Of a DNA stretch of 32,918 bases, positions 17,987 through 26,797 are shown one piece after another (positions within the stretch are counted from its first letter, which is position 1; the number at the start of each line of letters is the position of its first letter). The stretch is from assembly GCA_021811085.1 (NCBI GenBank), contig JAJZPQ010000041.1:1-32918 (forward strand). Reading direction: 5' to 3'. A program made the translations under genes and the position numbers. The DNA is from Pseudomonadota bacterium (GTDB taxonomy: Bacteria; Pseudomonadota; Gammaproteobacteria; Burkholderiales; SG8-39). The notes below the pieces were generated by a model, which was given only the letters and a program-made list of their open reading frames with translations, searched no databases and had not been told where the DNA came from.

Positions 17987-18982
17987 ATGAAAAGTTCAAT
18001 ACTGGGCCTGGGCCTGGCGGCCATCCTGGCGGCCACTACGGCCTTCGCGCAACAGCCTATCGTGATCAAGTTCAGCCATGTCGTGACCAACGACACGCCC
18101 AAAGGCAAAGGCGCGCTGAAATTCAAGGAGCTCGCGGAGAAATACACCAACGGCAAGGTCAAGGTCGAGGTTTACCCGAACTCGACGCTGTACAAGGACA
18201 AGGAAGAAATGGACGCGCTGCAGCTGGGTTCGGTGCAGATGCTCGCCCCGTCTACGGCCAAGTTCCGCCCGATCGGCGTGCCCGAATTCGAGGCGATGGA
18301 CCTGCCCTACATCTTCCCCGACGAGGCCACCTACTACAAAGTGGTGAACGGGCCGGTGGGCAAGTCGCTGCTGAAGAAGCTCGAAGCCAAGGGCATCACC
18401 GGGCTTGCGTTCTGGGACAACGGTTTCCACATGGTCTCGGCCAACCGGCCGCTGCTCATGCCCGCCGACTTCCAGGGTCTAAAGATCCGCATCTCCGGCT
18501 CCAAGGTCGCTGACCAGTATTTCCGCGCGATGGGCGCACTGCCGCAGATCATGGCCTTCTCCGAGGTGTATCAGGCGCTGCAGACCGGCGTCGTGGACGG
18601 CTGCGAGAACACCGCATCGAACTATTACACGCAGAAGTTCTACGAGGTGCAGAAGGACATCACGGTGTCCTACCACGCCCACCTGCAGTATGCGGTGATC
18701 GTGAACACCAAGTTCTGGAACGGCCTGCCGGCAGATATCCGCGGCCAGCTGGAAAAGGCGATGAAAGAGGCGACCGACTACACCAATTCGATCGCCAAGG
18801 AAGAGAACGAGGACGCCCTGGCCAAGATCAAGGCTTCCGGCAAGGCCACGCTGCATTACCTGACTCCGGCGCAGAAGAAGGCGTGGATGGACAAGCTGCT
18901 GCCGGTCCACAAGGCAGCTGAAGGCCGGGTGGGCAAGCAGATCATCGACGAGTTGCACGCGGCAGCCGGCTTCAAGAGCTAA
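17987..18982 (+). CDS. TRAP transporter substrate-binding protein with Sec signal (DctP family)
   Basis: This 331-residue protein has a Sec signal, MKSSILGLGLAAILAATTAFA, cleaved before QQPIVIKF. The mature protein is very close to the C4-dicarboxylate-type DctP group: IKFSHVVTNDTPKGKGALKFK, EVYPNSTLYKDKEEMDALQLG, FQGLKIRISGSK (region of the carboxylate-binding Arg) and QTGVVDGCENTASNYY. A C4-dicarboxylate or similar organic acid ligand is plausible but not proven. The frame is open upstream to 17777, but GAGGGGGAG just before the ATG at 17987 and the signal peptide fix the start. The cognate permease is the fused DctQM 80 nt downstream. Confidence 0.9.
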   Translation: MKSSILGLGLAAILAATTAFAQQPIVIKFSHVVTNDTPKGKGALKFKELAEKYTNGKVKVEVYPNSTLYKDKEEMDALQLGSVQMLAPSTAKFRPIGVPEFEAMDLPYIFPDEATYYKVVNGPVGKSLLKKLEAKGITGLAFWDNGFHMVSANRPLLMPADFQGLKIRISGSKVADQYFRAMGALPQIMAFSEVYQALQTGVVDGCENTASNYYTQKFYEVQKDITVSYHAHLQYAVIVNTKFWNGLPADIRGQLEKAMKEATDYTNSIAKEENEDALAKIKASGKATLHYLTPAQKKAWMDKLLPVHKAAEGRVGKQIIDELHAAAGFKS

Positions 18983-18998
18983 ACGCCAGTCTGGTTCG

Positions 18999-19031
18999 GG
19001 CCGCCGGCGGCGCATTACGCCCCCGGCGGCC
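18999..19031 (+). other. hairpin between binding-protein and permease genes
   Basis: GGCCGCCGG (18999-19007) pairs perfectly with CCGGCGGCC (19023-19031) across a 15-nt loop in the 80-nt gap between dctP and dctQM. No T-run follows, so I suggest an mRNA-stabilising or attenuating structure. Such structures often let the binding protein be made in excess over the permease. Confidence 0.5.
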
Positions 19032-19062
19032 TGTTTGCGTATCGCCCCCGAATAGGGCAACC

Positions 19063-21081
19063 ATGTTCAACAAATTCCTGAATCACCTCGAGGAGTGGCT
19101 GATTACCGCCCTCATCGGAGTCGCCACCGGCGTGGTGGTCGTCGCGGTGGTGCACCGCTACGGTACCTCGCTCTCGATCGATACGGCCAAATGGGCCATC
19201 GCGCACGGCCTGCCCTGGGTCGCACCGCCGCTGCAGGCGATTTACGACTGGCTGAGCTCGCTAGACCTGTCCTCGGCGCAGGAGCTTTGTATCTACTTGT
19301 TCATCTGGATGGCCAAGTTCGGCGCCGCTTACGGCGTGCGCACCGGCATTCACATCGGAGTAGATGTTTTCACCGCACGCATGCCGCCGGTGCAGGCAAA
19401 GAAGGTGATTTTGTTCGGCCTCGGCCTGGGCGCGCTGTTCACCGGGGTCATCGCCGCCTTCGGCGCGGATTTCGTCTACGGCGTGTATCACGCCGGCACG
19501 CGCTCGAGCGACCTCGAGGCCCCGATGTGGATCGTCTACCTCGCGATCCCGCTCGGTTCCTCGCTGATGTGCTATCGCTTCCTGCAGGTCGCGTGGCACT
19601 TTTACCGCAAGGGCGAGCTGCCGCATCATGACGTCGGGCATGTCGACGGCGTAGACGCGGCTGCGGCGCCGGCGCCGGCTCGAATCGAGCCCGTGTTCAC
19701 CGGCGGCGGCCGCATGAGCGTGTTCCTGATCCTGCTACCGCTCGCGATCGCGGGTCTGGCCTTCGCCTCGAAATTCGGCGTGGTGCAGATCGGCGGCGGC
19801 TTGCGCACGGGCCTCGTGTTCGCGCTGCTGGTCGCGCTGATGCTGACCAGCATGCCGATCTCGATTTCACTCGGCCTCACGGTGCTCACGTTCATGTTCA
19901 CCCTGACCGAGGTGCCGATCGCCTCGGTCGCGATGAAGCTGTTCACGGGCATCGAGAACTTCGAGATCATGGCCATCCCGTTTTTCATTCTCGCCGGTAA
20001 CTTCCTCACCCACGGCGGCGTGGCGCGGCGCATGATCAAATTCGCGACTTCCCTGGTCGGGCACTGGCATGGCGGCCTTGCCCTCGCCGCGGTATTGGCC
20101 TGTGCCCTGTTTGCCGCGGTGTCGGGCTCATCTCCCGCCACCGTGGTCGCGATCGGCTCGGTGGTGATGCCGGCCATGGTGGCGCAGGGCTTCCCGGCCC
20201 GCTTCGGTGCCGGCGTCGTAACCACCTCGGGCGCGCTGGGTATCCTGATCCCGCCCTCGATCGCCATGGTGCTGTACGCCGTGTCGACGAACACGTCGGT
20301 GGGCAAACTGTTCATCGCCGGCATCGTCCCGGGGGTCGTGCTCGCCACCATGCTCGGCCTCACCACCTGGTATCGCGCGCGGAAGTTCGGCTACCCGCGC
20401 ATGCAGCGCGCCACCGGCCGGGAACGACTCGCGGCGTTCCGCGAATCGGCCTGGGGCCTGTTGCTGATCGTGATCGTGATCGGCGGGATCTATACCGGCA
20501 TTTTCACGCCGACCGAGGCCGCGGCGATGAGCGCCGTATATGCGTTTTTCATCGCCGTGTTCGTGTACAAGGACATGCGCCTGAAGGACGTGCCGCGCGT
20601 GCTGCTGTCGTCGGCGAACTTGAGCGCGATGCTGCTCTACATCATCACCAACGCGGTGCTGTTCTCGTTCGTCATGTCGAACGAGAACATCCCGCAGGCG
20701 ATGGCCGACTGGATGGTCGCACGCGGTTTCGGCTGGATCGGGTTCTTGCTTATCGTCAACATCGTGCTGCTCGCGGCGGGCAATCTGATGGAACCGTCCT
20801 CGATCATCCTGATCATGGCGCCGATTCTGTTCCCGGTGGCAATGAAGCTCGGCATCGATCCGATCCATTTCGGCATCCTGATCACGGTCAACATGGAAGT
20901 CGGGCTGTGCCATCCGCCGGTAGGCCTCAACCTGTACGTCGCATCGGGCATCGCGCGCATGGGCATTACCGAACTCACGGTCGCAGTGTGGCCGTGGCTA
21001 CTGACCATGCTGGTGTTCCTGGCGATCGTGACCTACGTCCCGGCACTGTCGCTGTTCCTGCCGCGCTTGCTGGGAATGTGA
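19063..21081 (+). CDS. fused TRAP transporter permease, DctQ-DctM
   Basis: This 672-residue protein joins both membrane subunits of a TRAP transporter. Residues 1-185 form the DctQ part, with four spans and the FPMW-like APMWIVYLAIPLGSSLMCYR motif. A linker rich in His, Ala and Pro spans about 186-217. Residues 218-672 are DctM, with SMPISISLGLTVL, ALFAAVSGSSPATVVAIGSV, TTSGALGILIPPSIAMVLYA and VNMEVGLCHPPVGLNLYVA. Fused QM permeases are known in many TRAP systems, including sialic acid transporters; here it contrasts with the separate subunits of the adjacent system. The ribosome-binding site is weak. The partner binding protein is the Sec-exported DctP upstream. Confidence 0.92.
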   Translation: MFNKFLNHLEEWLITALIGVATGVVVVAVVHRYGTSLSIDTAKWAIAHGLPWVAPPLQAIYDWLSSLDLSSAQELCIYLFIWMAKFGAAYGVRTGIHIGVDVFTARMPPVQAKKVILFGLGLGALFTGVIAAFGADFVYGVYHAGTRSSDLEAPMWIVYLAIPLGSSLMCYRFLQVAWHFYRKGELPHHDVGHVDGVDAAAAPAPARIEPVFTGGGRMSVFLILLPLAIAGLAFASKFGVVQIGGGLRTGLVFALLVALMLTSMPISISLGLTVLTFMFTLTEVPIASVAMKLFTGIENFEIMAIPFFILAGNFLTHGGVARRMIKFATSLVGHWHGGLALAAVLACALFAAVSGSSPATVVAIGSVVMPAMVAQGFPARFGAGVVTTSGALGILIPPSIAMVLYAVSTNTSVGKLFIAGIVPGVVLATMLGLTTWYRARKFGYPRMQRATGRERLAAFRESAWGLLLIVIVIGGIYTGIFTPTEAAAMSAVYAFFIAVFVYKDMRLKDVPRVLLSSANLSAMLLYIITNAVLFSFVMSNENIPQAMADWMVARGFGWIGFLLIVNIVLLAAGNLMEPSSIILIMAPILFPVAMKLGIDPIHFGILITVNMEVGLCHPPVGLNLYVASGIARMGITELTVAVWPWLLTMLVFLAIVTYVPALSLFLPRLLGM

Positions 21082-21118
21082 GCACTGGCGGCGGGCTCTG
21101 GTCCGCCGCTCTTGCCCT

Positions 21119-21135
21119 CGCGCGAAAATCGCGCG
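21119..21135. other. short perfect hairpin ahead of the CoA-transferase gene
   Basis: CGCGCGA (21119-21125) pairs with TCGCGCG (21129-21135) around AAA. There is no T-run. It lies 46 nt upstream of the next start codon, and its role is unknown. Confidence 0.3.
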
Positions 21136-21181
21136 ACAGTGGCGCGTACGACAGTTGGATACGCAACCGAGGTATGCATCC

Positions 21182-22564
21182 ATGCCGCATGTAGCCTTGC
21201 GCGAATTGATCGCGCTGGCCGGATTGGCCGAGCCCGAAGCCGGGCAGATCCGGATCGCCGGGGACGATCCGGTGTTCCCGACGCCTTATCGCATCGCTGC
21301 ATCCGGCGCCGCCGCCGCGGCAGCGGTGGGCTATGCGGCGGCGGAGTTGTGGCGCCTGCGCAGCGGACACAGGCAAAGCGTCAGCGTCGATGCGCGCGCG
21401 GCCGCGGCCTCGCTGCGCAGCAACCGCTATCTGCAGCTCGACGGGCGCAAGCCGGACGGGCCGTTCGATCCGCTTTCCGGCTTTTACCCGGTGCGCGACG
21501 GCCGCTGGGTCAGCATCCACTGCAATTTTCCGAATCATCGCGATGCTGCGATGAAGGTGCTGGCTGCGCCGCAGGAGCGCGCAGCGGCAATGCGCGCGAG
21601 CGCGGCCTGGGACGGACTCGAACTGGAAGATGCGATCCATGCCGCGGGCGGCTGCGCCGGGCTTGCGCGCAGCGCAAGCGAATGGGCGCTGCACCCGCAC
21701 GCGGCCGCAGTGGCGGCGCAGCCGCTGCTCGAAATCCTGCGCATAGGCGATGCGCCGCCCGAGCCCCTGCCGCCCGGCGCACGGCCGCTCGCGGGGCTGC
21801 GCGTGCTCGATCTCACGCGTGTGCTCGCCGGACCGACCTGCGCGCGTACGCTCGCCGAGCACGGCGCGCAAGTGCTCAAGATCAGCGGGCCGCACCTGCC
21901 GGATTCAGGCGCCTACGAAATGGACACCGGCATCGGCAAGCGCGCGGCCTTCCTCGATCTGCGCCAGGCGCGCGACGCGGCGACGCTGCAGGGACTCGTC
22001 CGTTCGGCCGATGTTTTCTCCCAGTCCTATCGGCCCGGGGCGCTGGCCGGACGCGGCTTTGCACCCGAGGATCTCGCGCGGCTGCGTCCGGGCATCGTCT
22101 GCGTGAGCCTGTCGGCCTGGGGCGGCAGCGGCCCCTGGCGCGAGCGGCGCGGCTTCGACACCATCGTGCAGACGGTCAGCGGCATGGCGCTCGCCTCGGG
22201 CGGGAAGCCGCAGTATCTGCCAGTGTCGGCGATCGATTATGTCAGCGGCTACCTAATGGCGCTGGGAACCATGGCCGCGCTTGAGCGCCGGGCTAAAGAG
22301 GGTGGAAGCTGGCTGGTACGCGTGGCCTTGGCGCGGACCGGGCGCTGGATCACGGACCGGGGCGAGCTCGGCGCGGATGCTTTACGCGGCGTTGCCGAAG
22401 AGCTGACGCCGGAGGAGATAACGCGGCTGACCATGGAAACGCAGGCGCCGCTGGGGCGCATCCGCCACCTGCGGCCGGTGGCGATCCTGGGCGAGACGCC
22501 CGCGCACTGGACGCAGCCGCCGGTGCCGCTGGGTTACGACAAGCCGGAGTGGCTGGCGAGCTAA
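21182..22564 (+). CDS. CaiB/BaiF-family CoA-transferase, two-part form
   Basis: This 460-residue protein belongs to family III CoA-transferases, which move CoA between carboxylic acids. The usual family N-terminus, LAGLRVLDLTRVLAGP, occurs only at residues 203-218, and the putative catalytic aspartate is D352 in SAIDYVSGYL. About 200 residues precede it. They resemble the family's second half (GYAAAELWRLRSGHRQSVSVD, then DGRWVSIHCNFPNHRD), giving a permuted or duplicated layout that I believe recurs in proteobacterial homologues. Upstream in-frame TTG (21155) exists; GAGG (21169-21172) supports ATG 21182. It follows the TRAP operon and may activate an imported acid. Its stop overlaps the convergent glycosyltransferase by 4 nt. 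Confidence 0.85.
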   Translation: MPHVALRELIALAGLAEPEAGQIRIAGDDPVFPTPYRIAASGAAAAAAVGYAAAELWRLRSGHRQSVSVDARAAAASLRSNRYLQLDGRKPDGPFDPLSGFYPVRDGRWVSIHCNFPNHRDAAMKVLAAPQERAAAMRASAAWDGLELEDAIHAAGGCAGLARSASEWALHPHAAAVAAQPLLEILRIGDAPPEPLPPGARPLAGLRVLDLTRVLAGPTCARTLAEHGAQVLKISGPHLPDSGAYEMDTGIGKRAAFLDLRQARDAATLQGLVRSADVFSQSYRPGALAGRGFAPEDLARLRPGIVCVSLSAWGGSGPWRERRGFDTIVQTVSGMALASGGKPQYLPVSAIDYVSGYLMALGTMAALERRAKEGGSWLVRVALARTGRWITDRGELGADALRGVAEELTPEEITRLTMETQAPLGRIRHLRPVAILGETPAHWTQPPVPLGYDKPEWLAS

Positions 22565-23712
22565 CTTTGGATCAGTTGGCGCAGGATGTTCACGCGCGCG
22601 CCCAGCTGCACCGCGGGATCGAACAGCGCCCGGCTGCGGGCGCGGCCCAGTTCACCCAGGTTTGCCAAAGCCTGCGCATCGCCGCGGTAGTGCAGTACGC
22701 GCTCGACGATGGCATCGACTTCGGGCGCGATGATGCAGATCTCGCTGCCGTCGGCGTAATAGATGTTCTGCCGCATCACGTCGGCGCACATCAGGCCTAC
22801 ACCGCATAGCGTGGCTTCGACGCAGGCCGCAGTGGGGAAGCCGTCGGTCTTGCCGCCGCCGAGCAGATGCGCGACGTTGGGCGACACGATCAGATCCATG
22901 CCCGCGTAGAAAGCCGGGAATTCCGGCGTCTGCTTGATGCCATGAAAGAAAATCGTATCGCCCAGGGCGGAGACGTCGATGTCTTCGGGACCGTAGTTGC
23001 CGACGACGTGGAAGCGCGCTTCGGGGATGCGCTGCGCCAGCGCATGCGCTGCGGCGATAAAGGTGTCATAACCTTTGTCCCGGCCCTGCGGCATGTATTT
23101 GTACGCGACGAAGCAAATATCCAGCGTCGCCTTGTCCAGGCCGTAGCGCTGCCGTCTCGGCGCGGCGCCAAAATACTCGCCCGGGATCACTGCGCCGTAG
23201 ACCAGCTCGACGCGCTCGGCGTCGTAGTAGCCTTTCGTCTTGAGGTATTCCAGGGTGGCGATCTGGGTCACGATCACCTTGCGCAGCCCCTCGTAGGCGA
23301 ACAGCTGCGCCAGCTTGGCGTCGCTTGACGCATCGTCGATGCCGAAGTCGCCGCCCGGGTACAGGGTCATTGCCAGCGGCAATCCCTGGCTTGCCACATG
23401 CGGCAGAAAGGCGATCGCCGAGTTGAGAAAAACGTTATAGACGAGCCGGCTTGCGGGCAGCGGGTCCTCGGGCGCGAATGCGCGCACCTGCGGCGCGAGA
23501 GCGGCGTGATGCGCCGCGAACAGCGCATGGTGCTGCGCGAAGCCGGGCAGGGTGCTCAGAGCGACCGAGCCCGGCATTTGCGTCAGGTAATGCGTGAATT
23601 CGGCGTAGCGGTAGGCGGAAAGGGGACTGGGGAAAGCCTGGTCCAGCATCAACAGCGGAACCGGCCGAGGACGTACCAGGATCTGCTGCAGTAGCCCGCT
23701 GAGGATTGCCAT
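22561..23712 (-). CDS. GT4-like (GT-B fold) glycosyltransferase
   Basis: This 383-residue cytoplasmic protein looks like a group 1/GT4 retaining glycosyltransferase. The C-terminal donor-binding half has DKGYDTFIAAAHALAQRIPE, ARFHVVGNYGPEDID, DLIVSPNVAHLLGGGKTDGF and the PTAACVEATLCGVGLM segment, matching the family's E-x-G-F-P...EA pattern. The N-terminal acceptor half is divergent. The substrate is unknown, and no polysaccharide cluster surrounds it. It is the last gene of a minus-strand series after hsp20, 50 nt downstream of it. Its ATG lies in the stem of a strong hairpin and no Shine-Dalgarno sequence is visible, so expression may be structure-controlled. Confidence 0.78.
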   Translation of the reverse strand: MAILSGLLQQILVRPRPVPLLMLDQAFPSPLSAYRYAEFTHYLTQMPGSVALSTLPGFAQHHALFAAHHAALAPQVRAFAPEDPLPASRLVYNVFLNSAIAFLPHVASQGLPLAMTLYPGGDFGIDDASSDAKLAQLFAYEGLRKVIVTQIATLEYLKTKGYYDAERVELVYGAVIPGEYFGAAPRRQRYGLDKATLDICFVAYKYMPQGRDKGYDTFIAAAHALAQRIPEARFHVVGNYGPEDIDVSALGDTIFFHGIKQTPEFPAFYAGMDLIVSPNVAHLLGGGKTDGFPTAACVEATLCGVGLMCADVMRQNIYYADGSEICIIAPEVDAIVERVLHYRGDAQALANLGELGRARSRALFDPAVQLGARVNILRQLIQS

Positions 23713-23738
23713 GGCCGCCGATTATTCGGCCGCCATGG
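23709..23738 (-). promoter_or_regulatory. hairpin overlapping the glycosyltransferase start codon
   Basis: Arms of 12 nt (23709-23720 and 23727-23738) pair with one mismatch around ATTATT. In the minus-strand mRNA, the start codon (23712-23710) lies in the 3' arm and the region where a ribosome-binding site should be is also in the stem. No T-run follows, so this is not a standard terminator for hsp20. Confidence 0.45.
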
Positions 23739-23762
23739 CTTGGTGTCAAATTTGAATCGCTA

Positions 23763-24209
23763 TTATTTGATCGTGAGCTTCTTCGACTCGGTGCCGGCTT
23801 TCTTCGGCAGCGTCAGCTTCAGCACGCCGTCGTTGTACTCGGCTTCGGCTTTGGCTTCGTCGATGTCGTGGCCGAGCGTGAAGCTGCGGAACTGCTTGCC
23901 GTAGTAGCGTTCGCTGCGCACCAGTTTCTTGCCTTCCTTTTCTTCCTTCTCATGTTTGACTTCGGCGCTGATGGAAATCTGGTTGCCGTCGATCGATACT
24001 TGGATGTCCTCTTTCTTCACCCCCGGAACATCCGCCTTGACCGTGTAGGCCTTGTCTGCTTCCGAGATCTCGAGCTTGATCTCCGGTTCGGCTTCCAGGC
24101 CCTGGAACACCGGCCGCAGCATGAAGCCCTTGAAATAATCGTTCATGTCGCGGAACGGGTCGAACCGCGCCATTTCACCGAACGGATCCCAACGAGTGAG
24201 GTTAGCCAT
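23763..24209 (-). CDS. Hsp20/alpha-crystallin small heat-shock protein
   Basis: This 148-residue ATP-independent holdase has an N-terminal arm with NLTRWDPFGEMARFDPFRDM. The alpha-crystallin domain spans about residues 42-138 (KADVPGVKKEDIQVSIDGN, RSERYYGKQFRSFTLG, YNDGVLKLTLPKK), and the C-terminal tail KKLTIK supplies an I/L-x-I oligomerisation motif. The frame extends upstream to 24251, but AAAGGAG (24217-24223) marks the ATG at 24209. It lies downstream of lon on the same strand, with its own promoter candidate in the 150-nt gap. Together with the Hsp20-like gene upstream of lon it flanks the protease on both sides. Confidence 0.94.
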   Translation of the reverse strand: MANLTRWDPFGEMARFDPFRDMNDYFKGFMLRPVFQGLEAEPEIKLEISEADKAYTVKADVPGVKKEDIQVSIDGNQISISAEVKHEKEEKEGKKLVRSERYYGKQFRSFTLGHDIDEAKAEAEYNDGVLKLTLPKKAGTESKKLTIK

Positions 24210-24233
24210 GATGACGCTCCTTTTGTGGTTGAC

Positions 24234-24262
24234 GATAGAAGGCGCAAGCACTGACTTGTCAA
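24234..24262 (-). promoter_or_regulatory. candidate promoter for hsp20
   Basis: On the minus strand a perfect TTGACA (24262-24257) is followed after 17 bp by TCTATC (24239-24234). The -35 is ideal and the -10 is weak (three of six), which may indicate dependence on an activator. The leader would be about 20 nt. The rest of the 24210-24359 gap is featureless. Confidence 0.45.
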
Positions 24263-24359
24263 CGCAGTTACGCTACACCGCGCAGGCCGTCCCCGTCGTG
24301 ACAAAAGTCAAACAGCGCCGGGGTTTGCTGCCCAGATCGCTGTCCTGGCGCAGACCGCT

Positions 24360-26786
24360 TCAGCTTGCGGCGGCGGTCGGTGCTGCGCCGCCGGCGGGCT
24401 CGACCGCCATGCGCACTGCGTCATCCACGTCATCGAGGAATACGAATTCCAGCTTCTGCTTTGCCTCGGCCGGCACTTCCTCCAGGTCCTTGCGGTTGCG
24501 TGCGGGCAGCATCACCCGCGTGATGCCGGCGCGCATCGCGGCGAGCACCTTATCCTTGATCCCGCCCACGGGCAGCACCAAGCCGCGCAGGCTGATTTCG
24601 CCGGTCATCGCGGTATCGGTGCGCACCTTGCGCCCGGTAAACAGCGAGGCGAGCGCGATGAACATCGCCACGCCGGCGCTGGGGCCGTCCTTCGGGATCG
24701 CGCCGGCCGGGACGTGCACGTGCACGTCGCTGCGCTCGAACGCGGCGGCGTCTATGCCCAGACTCGCGGCGCGCGACTTCACCAGAGTGAGCGCGGCCTG
24801 CGCGCTTTCCTTCATGACGTCGCCGAGCTGGCCGGTCAGGATCAGCTTGCCGCCGCCCGCGTTCCGGCTCGCTTCGATGAACAGGATGTCCCCGCCCACC
24901 GGAGTCCAGGCGAGACCGGTCGCCACGCCGGGCATGGCCACGCGCAGCGCAAGCTCGTTCTCGAACTTGGCCGGGCCGAGGATGTCGGCAAGATCGCTCT
25001 CTTCGATGCGCGCTTGCGTCAGTTCGCCTTCGGCTATTTTCACCGCGATGCGGCGGCACACGGCGCCGATCTGGCGCTCGAGCGAGCGCACACCGGCCTC
25101 GCGCGTGTAGTCGCGCACGATGGCGGCGAGCGCGGTGTCGGAGATGTCGAACTGCGCAGCTAGCAGGCCGTTTTCGGCAAGCTGGCGCTTGACCAGGTAG
25201 CGGCGCGCAATTTCCAGCTTTTCTTCCTGCGTGTAGCCCGGAAGCTGCACGATTTCCATGCGGTCGCGCAGCGGTCCGGGCACCGTGTCGAGCACGTTGG
25301 CGGTGGTGATGAACAGCACGCGCGACAGATCGAAGGGCGCGGCGAGGTAGTTGTCGCGGAACGTGTTGTTCTGCTCCGGGTCGAGCACCTCGAGCAGCGC
25401 CGCCGACGGGTCGCCGTGGATGCCGGTGCCGGCCTTGTCGATCTCGTCGAGCATCATCACGCAATCGCGCGTGCCGGCCTTTTTCAGCGCCTGGATGACG
25501 TTGCCCGGGAGCGCGCCGATATAGGTGCGGCGGTGCCCGCGGATTTCGGCCTCGTCGTGCACGCCGCCGAGCGACACGCGCACGAACTTGCGCCCGAGTG
25601 CGCGGGCGATGCTTTGGCCGAGCGAAGTCTTGCCCACGCCGGGCGGGCCGACGAAGCACAGGATCGGCCCGTGCCCCTGCGGATTGAGCTTGCGCACCGC
25701 GAGGAATTCGAGAATGCGCTTTTTCACCATATCCAAGCCGAAATGGTCCTCGCCCAGGATGCGCCTCGCCTCGGCGATGTCGATCGCGGTCGCCGCCGGC
25801 GTCTTCCACGGCAGCTCGATCAGCCAGTCAAGATAAGTGCGCACCATCGAGTATTCGGCCGAACCGTCGGACATGCGTTCCAGGCGCTTCAGTTCCTTGG
25901 TTGCCTGTTTTTCCACTTCTTCCGGCATTTGCGCGTCGGCGATGGCCTGCGTCAGTTCCGCGATCTCGGCCGCATTGCCCGCCTCGCCTTCGCCCAGTTC
26001 CTTCTGGATCGACTTGAGCTGTTCGCGCAGCAGGTATTCGCGCTGGCGCTCGTCCATGCTCGCTTTGGTGCGCTCGTCGATCTCGCGCGAAAGCCGCAGC
26101 ACTTCGATGCGCTGCGCCAGCAGTTCGAGCACGCCGTCCAGCCGCCGCTCGAGATCGACGGCTTCGAGCAGCTTTTGCTTCTGCGGCGCCTTGATATCCA
26201 TGAGCCCGGCGACCATGTCCGCGAGCACGCCCGCGGAGGCCACGTTTTGCACCGCGCTCACCAGTTCCTGCGACGCCTGCGGCATGAGCTGCAGCACCTC
26301 GAGCGCGCGTTCCTTCAGCTGCATGAAGCGCGCTTCTATTTCCTTGCCGCTCGCCTCGGGTTCCTCGATGCGGCCGACGCGCGCCACCATGAACGGATAG
26401 CCTTGGATCATTTCGACTATGCGGAAACGCTGCTGGCCCTGGCAGATGATGTGATGGGTGCCGTCCGGCGTGGTGACGTAGCGCAGCACATTGGCCAGCG
26501 TTCCCACGACATGCAGATCGTCGAGGGCGGGTTGGTCGATCTCGGGGTTGCGCTGCAGGATGATGCCGATCGGACGCTCGGCTTTGACCGCCTGCTGCGC
26601 GCCCGCGATCGAGCTTTCGCGGCCGATCGTGATCGGCAGGATCATGCCCGGGAACAGCACCATATTGCGCACCGGCACGATGATGAGCGCGTCTTCGGGC
26701 AGCGTGAACGCACCGCGCGCGCCATCGATCGCTGCGGCTGCGGCGGGCTCGCCCGGAACTTGTACTGCTGTCTTTTCGAGTTGCAT
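24360..26786 (-). CDS. lon: ATP-dependent Lon protease (endopeptidase La)
   Basis: This 808-residue LonA-type protease degrades misfolded and regulatory proteins in the cytoplasm. The N-terminal substrate-binding domain starts with LIIVPVRNMVLFPGMILPI (about 34-52) and ends in a coiled-coil region. The AAA+ module has Walker A GPPGVGKTS (from residue 380) and Walker B VMMLDEIDK. The protease domain has the catalytic dyad S703 (PKDGPSAG) and K746 (GIKDKVLAA). S703 and K746 are spaced exactly as in E. coli Lon. It begins 11 nt after an Hsp20-like gene and shares its sigma32-like promoter. The genome may encode a second housekeeping Lon; this linkage to chaperones suggests a stress-dedicated copy, by inference. 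Confidence 0.96.
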   Translation of the reverse strand: MQLEKTAVQVPGEPAAAAAIDGARGAFTLPEDALIIVPVRNMVLFPGMILPITIGRESSIAGAQQAVKAERPIGIILQRNPEIDQPALDDLHVVGTLANVLRYVTTPDGTHHIICQGQQRFRIVEMIQGYPFMVARVGRIEEPEASGKEIEARFMQLKERALEVLQLMPQASQELVSAVQNVASAGVLADMVAGLMDIKAPQKQKLLEAVDLERRLDGVLELLAQRIEVLRLSREIDERTKASMDERQREYLLREQLKSIQKELGEGEAGNAAEIAELTQAIADAQMPEEVEKQATKELKRLERMSDGSAEYSMVRTYLDWLIELPWKTPAATAIDIAEARRILGEDHFGLDMVKKRILEFLAVRKLNPQGHGPILCFVGPPGVGKTSLGQSIARALGRKFVRVSLGGVHDEAEIRGHRRTYIGALPGNVIQALKKAGTRDCVMMLDEIDKAGTGIHGDPSAALLEVLDPEQNNTFRDNYLAAPFDLSRVLFITTANVLDTVPGPLRDRMEIVQLPGYTQEEKLEIARRYLVKRQLAENGLLAAQFDISDTALAAIVRDYTREAGVRSLERQIGAVCRRIAVKIAEGELTQARIEESDLADILGPAKFENELALRVAMPGVATGLAWTPVGGDILFIEASRNAGGGKLILTGQLGDVMKESAQAALTLVKSRAASLGIDAAAFERSDVHVHVPAGAIPKDGPSAGVAMFIALASLFTGRKVRTDTAMTGEISLRGLVLPVGGIKDKVLAAMRAGITRVMLPARNRKDLEEVPAEAKQKLEFVFLDDVDDAVRMAVEPAGGAAPTAAAS

Positions 26787-26797
26787 AGGGTTCTCTC

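Noticed and set aside
19008-19062. Full terminator between dctP and dctQM
   Set aside because: There is a strong stem but no T-run, and the fused permease has no separate promoter that I can see, so I list only a hairpin.
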